A stretch of DNA of 64,000 nucleotides from an uncultured Rubripirellula sp. (GTDB lineage Bacteria; Planctomycetota; Planctomycetia; Pirellulales; Pirellulaceae): NCBI GenBank assembly GCA_938045805.1, contig CALIBL010000035.1, forward strand, positions 248,001 through 312,000, given 5' to 3'. A program made the position numbers and the translations under genes. The notes beneath the pieces were generated by a model. The model ran no database searches. It was not told the origin of the DNA and saw only the letters and a list, made by a program, of their open reading frames with translations. Each line of letters begins with the position of its first letter. Position 1 is the stretch's first letter. Positions 8,532-19,132 of the stretch are shown here, one piece after another.

Positions 8532-10769
8532 TCACTGACCTGACTGATAGACCGGCGGTTTCCAATCTGCCGGCAAACGGCCTTGGGGACGAACGCCAAT
8601 TGATCCATCGGGTATCGGACAGTCTTCAGCTTTTAGCAAGGGTAAATCATCCGACAGATGTTTGATTTTGAAGTCCTTGTATTGGATTTTCATCGCCGGC
8701 CCAACATGAACTTGAACCGCCAGAACTCCCTCGAGTGATCGACCCTCAGGATCCAGATCAATCAGGTCTGCTGTCTGATGACCGTCGATCCAATGCTGGT
8801 GATGGTTACCTTGCACCAACACGCGATACTCGTGCCACTGATCAGGCTCGAATTCCTTTACGGGCATCTCATCAATGATCCACGATCGACCCTCTTCGTC
8901 AATGATCACCTTTTCTCCAGTGTGAGCCAGAATGCGTCGCCCACGTTCTTCGTAGAGCATCCCGTTGTAGTTTGGATTTTTAGCTACCACATCACATTGG
9001 TATCCGGTCACGATATCCAAACCTAGATCAGGACGACTGAGCCCACGATACTGAATCCCGCTATTACCCCCAGCGGTAACCTTCACTTTGACCTTCAGCT
9101 CAAAGTTCCGAACGGTTGAAAACTTCCAAGTCAAAAAGCGATTCATTTTAAGGGAACCATCGGTCGTCCCAGTCAACGCTCCATCCTCAACCGACCAATA
9201 CTTGGTATCGCCAGTCCAGCCTTGGAGATTCCTCCCGTTGAACACTGAGACAAATCCGTCCTCATCTGCTCGGGCTCCAACCATTGCTGATGCCTGTGGA
9301 TGAGGAGTGGTGGAAGCGTTGAAGGTGCCACTGAGAGGTTGTAGTGGACCACCTAACTCGGCGACGCGTTCATCGGTTCGCCGACGCATCTCAGCCAAGG
9401 TATCTACGTAGCGAGGATCAGCGACGAAGTTGATCAATTCATCAGGATCTGACTGAAGATCATGCAGGAATTCATGATTCTCGTTGTCCACATAACGCAC
9501 GTACTTGAAACGATCATTTCGGATTCCCTCAAAAGCAGGAATCCGATTTCGCACAGCAAAGTGCTCGTGAAAAGAGTCGGTCCTCCAGTCGGAAGGCACC
9601 CCTTTGGAAACGATCGGTTTTAAACTTCGCCCCTGATAGCGATCGGGGACTTCCACTCCCGCCCAGTCGAGGATGGTAGCTGGTAGATCGAGATTCAGAG
9701 CAATTGCATCGGTGACCTGTCCACGATGGTTTTGATCGACCCTTGGGTCATAGATAATCATTGGAACCCGCAACGCATCATCATAGTGGGACCACTTACC
9801 AGCAAGTCCACGATTACCCATGTAATACCCGTTATCAGCTGAGTAGACGATGATCGTATTCTGATCCATTCCCGCCTCGCGAAGAGCTTCCATCACTCGG
9901 CCAATCGACTGATCAATACCGGTCACCATTCGGTAGTAAGCGCGGACGTTGGTCTGATATTTTTCTTCGGTATTCCAACGCCAGAAGTAACGTTCGCGAT
10001 TGATTGTGGTTTTCAAGAAATCAGGTAACTCATCAAAAATTGCCTGATCTCCTAATCGCGGTGGCGGAATCGTGACATCCTCATACATGCCATCGGTTGT
10101 GCGAGGCCAGGGAAAATGCCCGATCCCTGGACGACGATCTCCATCCTCAGCATGACAAGCATTGAACCAGAGATTCAGTGCAAACGGCTTATCTTTTGGC
10201 TGCTTTTTGATGAACTCAATACCTCGGTCGACGATCAACTCTGTTTCGTGACGTAACGATCCGTCCGCCTGCTTCTTGTAAAACGGATTCCGACCAATCG
10301 CTTCAAACTCATCAAAGTGATCCTGCTGCCGATAGCCTTTTGGCATCTTTGCGTGCCACTTTCCAAAGAATCCCGTCCGGTAACCACTCTCACGGAGAAG
10401 ATCGGTATAGAGTGTCGCAACTGCATCCGCCTGCGCAACATCATGATTTCCCGGGGTACCGTAAGTCCGTCCCGTTAAGCCACTGAGGACTGTGGTTCGA
10501 CTGACCCAGCAAATGGAGTGGCTGACGAAGGCGTTTTGAAATCGAGTCCCCTCGCGTGCCAGCAGATCGATATTGGGGGTTTGCACGATCTCATTTCCGT
10601 AACAACCAATCGTGCTTGTTGTTTGATCGTCAGTGAAAAAGAAAATCACATTGGGCGGCTGATCGGCACTCGCAGCATCGCAAACGAGAAACCCCAACAC
10701 GAGAAACGTCACGCGAAACAGATTCATCCAAATTCTCTTATGTAACCGACTATCAAACCACAGAGCCAA
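8532..10769 (-). CDS. Sulfatase fused to C-terminal DUF1080 (3-keto-disaccharide hydrolase) domain
   Basis: NVIFFFTDDQTTSTIGCYGN, SICWVSRTTVLSGLTGRT sulfatase core; C-terminal FVSVFNGRNLQGWTGDTKYWSVEDGALTG...GNSGIQYRG DUF1080 signature. Confidence 0.92.
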   Translation of the reverse strand: MALWFDSRLHKRIWMNLFRVTFLVLGFLVCDAASADQPPNVIFFFTDDQTTSTIGCYGNEIVQTPNIDLLAREGTRFQNAFVSHSICWVSRTTVLSGLTGRTYGTPGNHDVAQADAVATLYTDLLRESGYRTGFFGKWHAKMPKGYRQQDHFDEFEAIGRNPFYKKQADGSLRHETELIVDRGIEFIKKQPKDKPFALNLWFNACHAEDGDRRPGIGHFPWPRTTDGMYEDVTIPPPRLGDQAIFDELPDFLKTTINRERYFWRWNTEEKYQTNVRAYYRMVTGIDQSIGRVMEALREAGMDQNTIIVYSADNGYYMGNRGLAGKWSHYDDALRVPMIIYDPRVDQNHRGQVTDAIALNLDLPATILDWAGVEVPDRYQGRSLKPIVSKGVPSDWRTDSFHEHFAVRNRIPAFEGIRNDRFKYVRYVDNENHEFLHDLQSDPDELINFVADPRYVDTLAEMRRRTDERVAELGGPLQPLSGTFNASTTPHPQASAMVGARADEDGFVSVFNGRNLQGWTGDTKYWSVEDGALTGTTDGSLKMNRFLTWKFSTVRNFELKVKVKVTAGGNSGIQYRGLSRPDLGLDIVTGYQCDVVAKNPNYNGMLYEERGRRILAHTGEKVIIDEEGRSWIIDEMPVKEFEPDQWHEYRVLVQGNHHQHWIDGHQTADLIDLDPEGRSLEGVLAVQVHVGPAMKIQYKDFKIKHLSDDLPLLKAEDCPIPDGSIGVRPQGRLPADWKPPVYQSGQ

Positions 10770-10950
10770 GGACTCAGTTGCCTAGACGCTTTTAGGAGCT
10801 TCTTTAAAAAGTTCTCACCCCAGCGCCCTGACTGAAAAGGTAAAACATATCACAAACAGACTGAGGTCGCCGAGGCGTTGCGACCAGAGAACATCGTCCG
10901 TTTCCCTAGCAGTCCGTATTCGGCAGATCCCATCATCAGTAGGTTGTGGC

Positions 10951-11976
10951 ATGAAATCAGATCAGGATCACTCTCAAATGCTCAGTCGCAGGAAATTCCA
11001 CTTACAACTGGCTGCGATCACAGGCAGCTGCAGCTTTTCCGGCAATTCGAGTAACGCGGAGGAAACGCACACCAATGGGGAAACTCGTGACACGGAAGCT
11101 TCACCTGAATCAGCGGATGCGGCGAAGCACCGACTCCTAAAACTGGGGCTCAATGCATTGGCTCGTTCACCATCGATGAGCTATTTTGCAGATGGCCATC
11201 GTGGTGCGGCATTAATTTCCGCTCACTACCTCTGTTCAGATTATGTGCATGACCCCGCCGCTCAAGCACGGATTGCTGAATTGCTCGACCTCAACTATAG
11301 CTCGACAAAGCTCTGCAGGGACTTTCCAAAAGAGAAGACCGATCCCGATGCGATTCAACGCATTGGAGAAGCCCTTGCCGCCCGCGGGGATACCTTGTTG
11401 CAGGTTGGCCATAATGCCATCTTTGCGATGCTCGCGATCAAAGCGTTTCGACTGGATCCCGAATCGGCGACTCATCAGAGGGTTGATGGAGTGTGTGAAC
11501 TGATCAACAAGTTCACTCCTTGGCGAGACATCGCTCCCGACCCTGAGATTGATCCACCTTCGTTCTCTGATGAAGCGGCGATCTCACAATTCATCTTGAC
11601 CGAGGCCAGTGAAGCAATCGACCGATTTGTCGGATTTGGGCAAGGTTTTTCGGGTCACATGATGACTTTTGGGCATGCCCTTGTGGAATTGGCGTCGATG
11701 GGAGATGAGCACTGGGCGGAGAGTTGCCGAACCGCTTTTTGTAAGTACGTTACGGTCACCCGACAGGGTCCGAGCAAGGAGGATCGGCGAATCAAAGACC
11801 ATCTCGCGACGAAACTGCGTCCTGTAGATGCGAGTTACTGGCAGAAGCGACCAGATCGATCCGTCGGAATTGGACACGTCTTCAAATATCCATACGCTTA
11901 TTACGACCTAGCGAAACGTGCGGGCGATTGCGAAATCGTTAAAACCATGGAAGCCAAAGCGTGGCATGTTTTCTAA
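10951..11976 (+). CDS. Hypothetical protein with Tat-like leader
   Basis: 341 aa, MLSRRKFHLQLAAITGSCSFSG leader; no family recognised. Confidence 0.8.
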   Translation: MKSDQDHSQMLSRRKFHLQLAAITGSCSFSGNSSNAEETHTNGETRDTEASPESADAAKHRLLKLGLNALARSPSMSYFADGHRGAALISAHYLCSDYVHDPAAQARIAELLDLNYSSTKLCRDFPKEKTDPDAIQRIGEALAARGDTLLQVGHNAIFAMLAIKAFRLDPESATHQRVDGVCELINKFTPWRDIAPDPEIDPPSFSDEAAISQFILTEASEAIDRFVGFGQGFSGHMMTFGHALVELASMGDEHWAESCRTAFCKYVTVTRQGPSKEDRRIKDHLATKLRPVDASYWQKRPDRSVGIGHVFKYPYAYYDLAKRAGDCEIVKTMEAKAWHVF

Positions 11977-12010
11977 ACACCCACACTGACCACATGGATT
12001 TCAGCAACCC

Positions 12011-13537
12011 GTGATCGAAACGTCTTTCATTTCATCTTCATCTCTTTGCTTGATGCGAACTCAAATGCTGCGCGTAGCTTACCTCGCTTTTGCTGTCGGA
12101 TCATTAATCCAACTCGCTGCCGCTCAAGCGAATCATCACCCACCTCATGTCGTTTTGATCCTCGCTGATGACTTAGCATGGTCCGACTTGGGCTGCTACG
12201 ACCACCCCTGGCACGAGACTCCAAATCTTGATCGCTTGGCTAATTCGGGTATGCGATTCACCAACGCATACGCTTCAGCGCCGATCTGCTCGGCTTCGCG
12301 AGCGAGTTTACTAACCGGCAAGACAACTGCCCGATTGGGTTTTGAATTCGTTACCAAAAATGCTGCAGGATTTCAGTCGATCGATCAACCAACGCCACTG
12401 CTTGCTCCGCCGTTTCAACTCAACCTACAACTGAAACACCGAACCGTGGCAGAAGCACTCCATCCATGTGGATACAAATCTACCTTCGCTGGCAAATGGC
12501 ACCTCAACGCCCACCATGGTGGGTATCTGGGATGGAGCCCAACACACGGCCCATCACGTCAAGGCTTCGAAGACACAATTGACGATTTTGGCTCGCACCC
12601 CTATGCATGGAAAAAAAACAAGCCGAGCACCAAGCATCAACCAGGGGAATTCCCCACAGACTCATTGATCCAAAAAATCTGCGAATCGATCGCTGCCACC
12701 ACAGACGATTCCATGCGTTTCCATCTGGCCTCGCTCTACCATGTCCACACCCCCGTCAAAACGACTTGTGAGTGGCTGATTAAAAAATACGAAACGAAGA
12801 TCCCGATTGGATCACCCGCGAGGGAAAGCCGCATCCGCTACGCGGCTTTCGTTGAAACACTCGATCACCATGTCGGGGAAATCCTTGCAGCCATTGATCG
12901 ACGCCGTGGTAACAAAGAAACGCTAGTCCTGTTCACTTCAGATAATGGCGGGCACCCCGAATACACCGCAAACGGGCCCCTTCGCGGTTCAAAATGGAAC
13001 CTCTACGAAGGCGGAATTCGCGTGCCGCTCATCGTGCGATGGCCCGAGCAAACTCGAAACGGGTCGATTTGCCACCAACCTGTTGTCGGTTACGACATCC
13101 TACCAACACTGATGGAAGTTTGCGGCCAACGCTCATCCACGGCCAAGATGGATTCAACCGTCGACGGGCAAAGCTTCGCTAGCTTTCTTCTTGGCACAAA
13201 GACGGAACATGAACGGAAAGACTCCGAACGAGAAATCATCTGGCATTTCCCGTACTACCACCCTGAAACGGGCTACGCCTCCTCAATCGATCAGATCGGG
13301 GTGAATGATTTCAAAGTCAGTAAAACACACCCCCACTCGGCAATTCGAGTCGGACGTTACAAATTACTCTGGTTCCCTGAGACGGATCGCGTTGAACTTT
13401 ATGATCTGGAAGTTGACTCCTCTGAATCCACTGACCTCTCTGAACACCATCCTGAAGTGACCACTAGACTCGCAACTCGTTTGCATCAGTACCTCAGTGC
13501 CGTCGACGCACGAATGGCAACACCGAGCCGTCCGTAA
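12011..13537 (+). CDS. Arylsulfatase, secreted
   Basis: PHVVLILADDLAWSDLGCYDHPWHETPNLDRLA, APICSASRASLLTGKTTARLG, LVLFTSDNGGHPEYTANGPLRGSKWNLYEGGIRVPLIVRWP; ATG at 12053 is an alternative start. Confidence 0.93.
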   Translation: MIETSFISSSSLCLMRTQMLRVAYLAFAVGSLIQLAAAQANHHPPHVVLILADDLAWSDLGCYDHPWHETPNLDRLANSGMRFTNAYASAPICSASRASLLTGKTTARLGFEFVTKNAAGFQSIDQPTPLLAPPFQLNLQLKHRTVAEALHPCGYKSTFAGKWHLNAHHGGYLGWSPTHGPSRQGFEDTIDDFGSHPYAWKKNKPSTKHQPGEFPTDSLIQKICESIAATTDDSMRFHLASLYHVHTPVKTTCEWLIKKYETKIPIGSPARESRIRYAAFVETLDHHVGEILAAIDRRRGNKETLVLFTSDNGGHPEYTANGPLRGSKWNLYEGGIRVPLIVRWPEQTRNGSICHQPVVGYDILPTLMEVCGQRSSTAKMDSTVDGQSFASFLLGTKTEHERKDSEREIIWHFPYYHPETGYASSIDQIGVNDFKVSKTHPHSAIRVGRYKLLWFPETDRVELYDLEVDSSESTDLSEHHPEVTTRLATRLHQYLSAVDARMATPSRP

Positions 13538-13597
13538 GCATTAATTCGAAACCCACCGAAACCATTCCTTCGCGCTCACTTTGTCTTGTAACTTACA

Positions 13598-14686
13598 GTG
13601 TCTCGCTCGGCTCGCATCAACTCAAAAAAAGACAATCCCTTGACCCATCGATTCCTGATTACGTTTGCCATTTTCGTCGCAGTCTTGCAGTTCTGCCGAA
13701 ACCCGCGCGTCTCTGCTGCGGAACCAGTCAATGTCATTTTCGATACGGACATTTCAGGGGATGTTGATGATGTCTTAGCGTTAGCAATGCTTCACACCTT
13801 AGCGGACCGTGGTGAGTGCATCATTCAGGCGATCACCATCTCAAAAATCAACCCGCTAACTGCTCCGTTTACCGATGCGGTCAACACCTTTTACGGGCGT
13901 CCCGACATTCCGATCGGCGTGACCAGGAATGCTCAAAGACGGGACAGCAAGTACCTACACCTGTGCAAGGAAGAAAGTCAAAACCGACTCACCTACCCTC
14001 ACGACTTGATCAGTAGCGAAAGGGCACCGGATGCCGTCTCGATACTCAGGCGAACTCTTGCAGACGCGGCAGATCAATCGATGGTCATCATCCAAGTGGG
14101 ACTCGCCTCCAACCTAGCCGATCTAGTTGAATCGCCTGAAGATTCGATTAGCCCACTAACCGGCAAACAACTAATTCGCCAAAAGGTGCGTCATGTGTCG
14201 GTGATGGCAGGCGCTTTTGAAGCGGTCAACGGAAACGACCATTACTTGGAAGCAAACGTCAAAAATGGCATCGATGCGATGCGGCGATTCTGTGACCAAT
14301 GGCCGAATACCTGCCCTGTTGTTTGGAGCGACTTCAATATTGGTATTCGTGTTGCCTACCCACGCGAGAGCATTGCCAGAGATTTTGAATATGCAACCAA
14401 CCACATTGTAAAAGAAGCGTACTTACTTCACAGCGGCCCGAATCACGACCGTCCATCATGGGATCTAACCAGCGTTCTCTATGCTGTTCGACCTGACGAC
14501 CAATACTTTTCACTCAGCGACCGTGGAACGGTCCGCACTGAAAATGACGGATACACCCACTTCACTTCCAACGCCGATGGACGCGATCGGTTCCTCGTCA
14601 TGAGTGATCAACAGGCGATTCGCGTTACCGAAGCTCTAAGGCAACTTGTCAGCCAACCGCCACAGGCGAGACAAGGACGTGACTAG
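13598..14686 (+). CDS. Inosine/uridine-preferring nucleoside hydrolase-like protein, secreted
   Basis: NVIFDTDISGDVDDVLALAML N-terminal Asp cluster of nucleoside hydrolases; signal peptide; GTG start. Confidence 0.82.
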   Translation: MSRSARINSKKDNPLTHRFLITFAIFVAVLQFCRNPRVSAAEPVNVIFDTDISGDVDDVLALAMLHTLADRGECIIQAITISKINPLTAPFTDAVNTFYGRPDIPIGVTRNAQRRDSKYLHLCKEESQNRLTYPHDLISSERAPDAVSILRRTLADAADQSMVIIQVGLASNLADLVESPEDSISPLTGKQLIRQKVRHVSVMAGAFEAVNGNDHYLEANVKNGIDAMRRFCDQWPNTCPVVWSDFNIGIRVAYPRESIARDFEYATNHIVKEAYLLHSGPNHDRPSWDLTSVLYAVRPDDQYFSLSDRGTVRTENDGYTHFTSNADGRDRFLVMSDQQAIRVTEALRQLVSQPPQARQGRD

Positions 14687-14812
14687 AACGATGAAGAAAT
14701 AAACGCTGGATGAAATCGTTCTCAACTTGATGTACCCTAATCCGGTTCGGTTGAGTATTTTCTGACGTTCACCACCGGCGTGACTCGCTTTTAACTTATG
14801 GAATCCTAAGAC

Positions 14813-17527
14813 ATGCTCCACACGTTGCTTACTGCAGCTCCTTTATCGAGAATTTGCTCCAAAGTGACTCATGCCATTGCGGCAGCTGCGGTAATAAGCA
14901 GCACAGGGCTCCACTGCTTTGCTGAGACGTTCAATCCTCAACGATTTGAAAAACACATTGTCGCAACGGATCTAGTTCAACCGATGGAACTCGCCATTGC
15001 GCCCGACCGAACCATTTTCTTGATCGAAATTAATGGCACCATCAAACACCTGAATCCTGAAACAGGTGAAAGCCAAACCATTGGCAAACTGGAAGTCACC
15101 ACCGAGCAAGAGAACGGCTTAATCGGCCTAGCCCTGGATCCAAAATTTGAAAAGAACGGCTGGATTTACCTTCAATATTCACCACCTGATTTCTCGGGAC
15201 AATACGTTAGTCGTTTCGACTTCAAGAACGGTAAGCTGGAACTTGAAAGTGAGAAGATTCTGTTCAAGTATGAGGAGCAACGACGCGAATGTTGCCACCA
15301 TGCTGGTTCCTTGGAATTCGGCCCCGATGGAAACCTTTACATCGGAACGGGTGACAACACCAACCCGTTCAATGACTCTCAAGGCTATGCGCCGATCGAC
15401 CAACGTGATAACCGTGGCCCATGGGACGCCCAAAGAACCTCAGCTAACACAAAAAACTACAACGGAAAAATCCTCAGAATTCACCCCGAAGCAGATGGCA
15501 CCTACTCCATTCCCGATGGCAACCTGTTTCCCAAGGACGGGTCGATCGGTCACCCGGAAATCTATGTCATGGGCTGCAGGAACCCGTGGCGTATCAATGT
15601 CGATCCGAAAACCGGCTTTCTCTATTGGGGTGACGTCGGACCGGATGCTGGTCAGGACGGCCCACGTGGCTCACGTGGTTACGATGAAATCAATCAAGCG
15701 AGATCAGCCGGCAACTTTGGCTGGCCCTATTTTATCGGCAACAACTTCGCCTACCACATGGTGAATTTCACAACTGGTGAAATTGGATCGCAGCAAGACC
15801 CGCTGCACCCCGAGAACCTCTCAATCAACAATTCCGGCTCCAAAAATCTTCCACCGGCACAACCTGCGATGATCTACTACCCCGGTTCTTCTACCGAACT
15901 TTTCCCAGCGATTGGATCAGGTGGCAGAACTGCTTGCGCAGGCCCCGTCTACTACTTTGATGCAGAACGAAAAGCGGAGAATCAATTCCCAGAGTTCTAC
16001 GATTCCACTCTTTTTGCTTTTGAGTGGTCAAGAAACATGATCTATGCGGTTCATCTAAATGATCAAGGTGATCTGGAAAGCGTCGAACGTTTCTTACCCG
16101 AGATGTCATTTATCCGCCCCATCGACCTTCAATTTGATACATCGGGCTCTCTCTACGTGATTGAGTATGGGGAGACATGGGGCGTCAATCCGGATGCCAA
16201 GTTGGTCCGCATCGACTACGTTCGCGGCAATCGATCCCCCAAAGCAGTTGCCAGCGCCGACCACAATGTGGGTCGTGAACCACTCACGGTTCAGCTGTCC
16301 GCAAAAGATTCATTTGATCGTGATGGAGACCAATTGGTTCACCACTGGACGGCAACTCGAAATGACATCGAAAACTCGCAACCCTTTGAACTGGGATCGG
16401 GAGATGTGGCGAACTACACATTCAGCGAACCGGGCGTCTATACCGTCAAGTTAGTCAGCATCGACAGCAATGGGGGTGAGGATTCAACCTCACTGCCAAT
16501 CGTCGTGGGTAACGCTCGCCCCAAAATTGAATTTCTTACCCCACGGGACGGCGACTTCTTTGATCCCTCGAAACCAATCACCTACCGCATGACGGTAACG
16601 GACTTCGAAGATGGAACCAATGACCCCGCTCTTGCCGAGGAACAAGAACTTCAATTCATCGACAGCGCCGCAAGCTCTCGAATTAGCGTGGAAGCGATGC
16701 AGGCCAGCAACGAGTCCACAGAAAATGCGACGAGTGACCCAGGACTCGAGTTGATCCGAAAAAGTGATTGTCTGAATTGTCACGCGATCAACCGCCCGAG
16801 AGTTGGCCCGAGCTTCTTGCAAGTTGCCGACAAATACCGCAATGAACCGCATCAAATTGAGAAATCCGTGCAGCGGGTACTCAATGGATCAACCGGCGTT
16901 TGGGGAAAAGTCGGAATGCTACCCCACCTACAGCACACCCCCGCAGAGGTTTTAAGGATGGTTGAGTTTGTCTACTCCGTCACCGCGGATTCATCAAATC
17001 CAACGGCCGTAGGTTTCCGTAACGAGCTTGATGTCTCCAAGCTAAAAGGGGCAATTGAAATCGAAGCGACCTACGTTGACCTGGGACGAGACAATCTCCC
17101 CAAACTTGCAGGATCAACAAAAATCCTGCTACGGAATCGCCACATGCAAGCCGAAGCAGCTGATCAATTCCAAGGCACCCAACGTTTGGGCTCCGACAAA
17201 GCCGAAGGCAAGACATTCATGGGAGGAATCGAGCATGATGGCTACTTGAGATTCAATCGAATCTCACTGGACGACATCTCAAGCATTGATTTCAGTGTCA
17301 CCAGTGCCGGAGCAGGCGGCACGATTGAAATAAGGCGAGACGCAGCGGACGGACCCATCCTTGGTTCGGCGAAAGTCGAAGTGAACGGATCGTGGGATGC
17401 TTTCCACACCATCAGTGCACCCCTTATAGCCTCCGACGGAAACACCGATCTCTACCTTGTCTTCAAGAACGAGAAAAACCGTGGGGGCCTGATGAATGTC
17501 GATTGGATTGAATTCCGGACCGAATAA
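14813..17527 (+). CDS. PQQ-dependent sugar dehydrogenase-type beta-propeller with PKD, class I cytochrome c and CBM6-like domains
   Basis: Glucose/sorbosone dehydrogenase pattern (ENGLIGLALDPKFEKNGWIYLQYSPPD...GSLEFGPDGNLYIGTGDN), PKD (AKDSFDRDGDQLVHHWTAT), SDCLNCHAINRPRVGP heme motif, C-terminal MQAEAADQF...GGLMNVDWIEF CBM6-like. Confidence 0.9.
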   Translation: MLHTLLTAAPLSRICSKVTHAIAAAAVISSTGLHCFAETFNPQRFEKHIVATDLVQPMELAIAPDRTIFLIEINGTIKHLNPETGESQTIGKLEVTTEQENGLIGLALDPKFEKNGWIYLQYSPPDFSGQYVSRFDFKNGKLELESEKILFKYEEQRRECCHHAGSLEFGPDGNLYIGTGDNTNPFNDSQGYAPIDQRDNRGPWDAQRTSANTKNYNGKILRIHPEADGTYSIPDGNLFPKDGSIGHPEIYVMGCRNPWRINVDPKTGFLYWGDVGPDAGQDGPRGSRGYDEINQARSAGNFGWPYFIGNNFAYHMVNFTTGEIGSQQDPLHPENLSINNSGSKNLPPAQPAMIYYPGSSTELFPAIGSGGRTACAGPVYYFDAERKAENQFPEFYDSTLFAFEWSRNMIYAVHLNDQGDLESVERFLPEMSFIRPIDLQFDTSGSLYVIEYGETWGVNPDAKLVRIDYVRGNRSPKAVASADHNVGREPLTVQLSAKDSFDRDGDQLVHHWTATRNDIENSQPFELGSGDVANYTFSEPGVYTVKLVSIDSNGGEDSTSLPIVVGNARPKIEFLTPRDGDFFDPSKPITYRMTVTDFEDGTNDPALAEEQELQFIDSAASSRISVEAMQASNESTENATSDPGLELIRKSDCLNCHAINRPRVGPSFLQVADKYRNEPHQIEKSVQRVLNGSTGVWGKVGMLPHLQHTPAEVLRMVEFVYSVTADSSNPTAVGFRNELDVSKLKGAIEIEATYVDLGRDNLPKLAGSTKILLRNRHMQAEAADQFQGTQRLGSDKAEGKTFMGGIEHDGYLRFNRISLDDISSIDFSVTSAGAGGTIEIRRDAADGPILGSAKVEVNGSWDAFHTISAPLIASDGNTDLYLVFKNEKNRGGLMNVDWIEFRTE

Positions 17528-17529
17528 GT

Positions 17530-19002
17530 TCACTCAGTCGGGAGGTAGTTGAGCGTGTAGTAGGCTTCGCTGTGTAGCAATGGCAAGCCTGTCTGGCTTC
17601 GCACACCCTCACTGTGCAGTTCATGCACATGGCCTTCCTGCAGTCCGTCGACAAACAATCTCACACTCTTTCCATCATCACCAGCAACCGCCTTGGTGAT
17701 CGTGGGTTCAGTGTGATCAACCTCGGGACTACCGTACGCCGATTGATAAATATAGGTGTAGGTAGTGATGGCGTAGGAAGCAGTGTCTTCGACAGTGATC
17801 GGATCAACGGCCTCAGTGAAGGTGAGTTCAAAGCCGTCAGGCTTAGCGCGCATCTCATGTATCTCGAATGGCACCTTCCCTGTCCAGTCCACGCGATCAA
17901 TCGCAAAAGGTTTGCGACCTCGCGAACCCCAACCACGATTTGTACCACCCACAAACAGTTTTCCATTAGGCGTCAATTCAAGCCCAAGCGAACCACTGTT
18001 GAATCCCTCGAGGAAAGGAAAACACGCCCCTTGGTAATGACCTTGCACCTTCTCGAGGTAGCATCGCATCACCGTGCTGTACGACTGGTCCGTTACAAAC
18101 ATTTGGTTCTTGAACGGCCCAAACTCACCATTTGTGGTGTCACAAGCGATCCCCGCGGCAGACTTTCCCATTTTGTTGTAGGGAAAAAGAATGGCGGGCG
18201 GTTCATAGTGAGGCAATCTTTTAGCCTCAGTCATAAAACGGCTACCACTGGTGGGTTCCTCCGGTCGCGGACCAAGAAACGGTTCTGCCAACTTGTACCA
18301 TTCAAAGCCACCTGGGTGCCCGACAAACTTCCCTTCGGGTAGGTGCTTCAATGCACAGGTACCATTCCAAGGACCCTGATTGTCCGTATAGAACATGTCA
18401 CCGAGATGATTTGCACGAATCCCACCCGGTGATCGAACCCCACTACATGTGGGAATCATCTCACCTTCAGAGTTGATCCGCACGCACCATCCGCGATAAG
18501 GAACTGAACTACTGAAGGAACCAGTCAGACAAAGAACGACCCAGATGTCACCGTTCTTATCAAACTTCGATCCAAATGCATACTCGTGGTAATCTCCACT
18601 AATTCCCCAACCGTCATTGACCACTTCGAACTCATCTGCCAGGCCATCCCCATCGCTATCTCGCATTCGTGTCACGTCTGATCTCTGCGTGGTGTAAAGC
18701 CACCCATCCCGATATGCCAAGGTCAGCGTTTCATGCAAGCCGTGCGCAAACCGCTGAAACTGTGAAGCGGCAACCGTCGGTGAAAACGGATCATTGATCA
18801 TCCATACCTCACCGCGTCGTGAACAGACAGCCATCTTACCATCGGGCATCATCTGAAATCCCGACGCTTCCAAAACCACACCCTCAGGAATCTCAAATGG
18901 AGTGATTGGGTAATAGTCGGCTTCGGTCGGTGCATCCTGTGAATGCACGAGTAACGATCCGGTGAAAACCATCAACGATAGGATCAAAGCAAAACGAAGC
19001 AT
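17530..19002 (-). CDS. Secreted beta-propeller (sugar-dehydrogenase/NHL-like) protein
   Basis: [34 protein letters not shown]...[38 protein letters not shown]; signal peptide. Confidence 0.8.
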   Translation of the reverse strand: MLRFALILSLMVFTGSLLVHSQDAPTEADYYPITPFEIPEGVVLEASGFQMMPDGKMAVCSRRGEVWMINDPFSPTVAASQFQRFAHGLHETLTLAYRDGWLYTTQRSDVTRMRDSDGDGLADEFEVVNDGWGISGDYHEYAFGSKFDKNGDIWVVLCLTGSFSSSVPYRGWCVRINSEGEMIPTCSGVRSPGGIRANHLGDMFYTDNQGPWNGTCALKHLPEGKFVGHPGGFEWYKLAEPFLGPRPEEPTSGSRFMTEAKRLPHYEPPAILFPYNKMGKSAAGIACDTTNGEFGPFKNQMFVTDQSYSTVMRCYLEKVQGHYQGACFPFLEGFNSGSLGLELTPNGKLFVGGTNRGWGSRGRKPFAIDRVDWTGKVPFEIHEMRAKPDGFELTFTEAVDPITVEDTASYAITTYTYIYQSAYGSPEVDHTEPTITKAVAGDDGKSVRLFVDGLQEGHVHELHSEGVRSQTGLPLLHSEAYYTLNYLPTE

Positions 19003-19132
19003 GAGAATTGTCGTTTTAATTAGGAAATTGATTGAGAATTAGGAATTAATCGATAGCGATTCACGACGTTGCCACGGGTGAACCAATTAGTGAATTCGAA
19101 CCCTTAATGGACTTCGAATTTAAAACAATTGA

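Noticed and set aside
15147-15764. 205-aa plus-strand ORF within the PQQ dehydrogenase gene
   Set aside because: Out-of-frame overlap with strong domain coding, low-complexity Thr/Arg/Ser-rich product.
17614-18342. 242-aa plus-strand ORF opposite the beta-propeller gene
   Set aside because: It lies fully antisense to a convincing CDS and its composition looks like shadow coding; no ribosome-binding site or domain seen.
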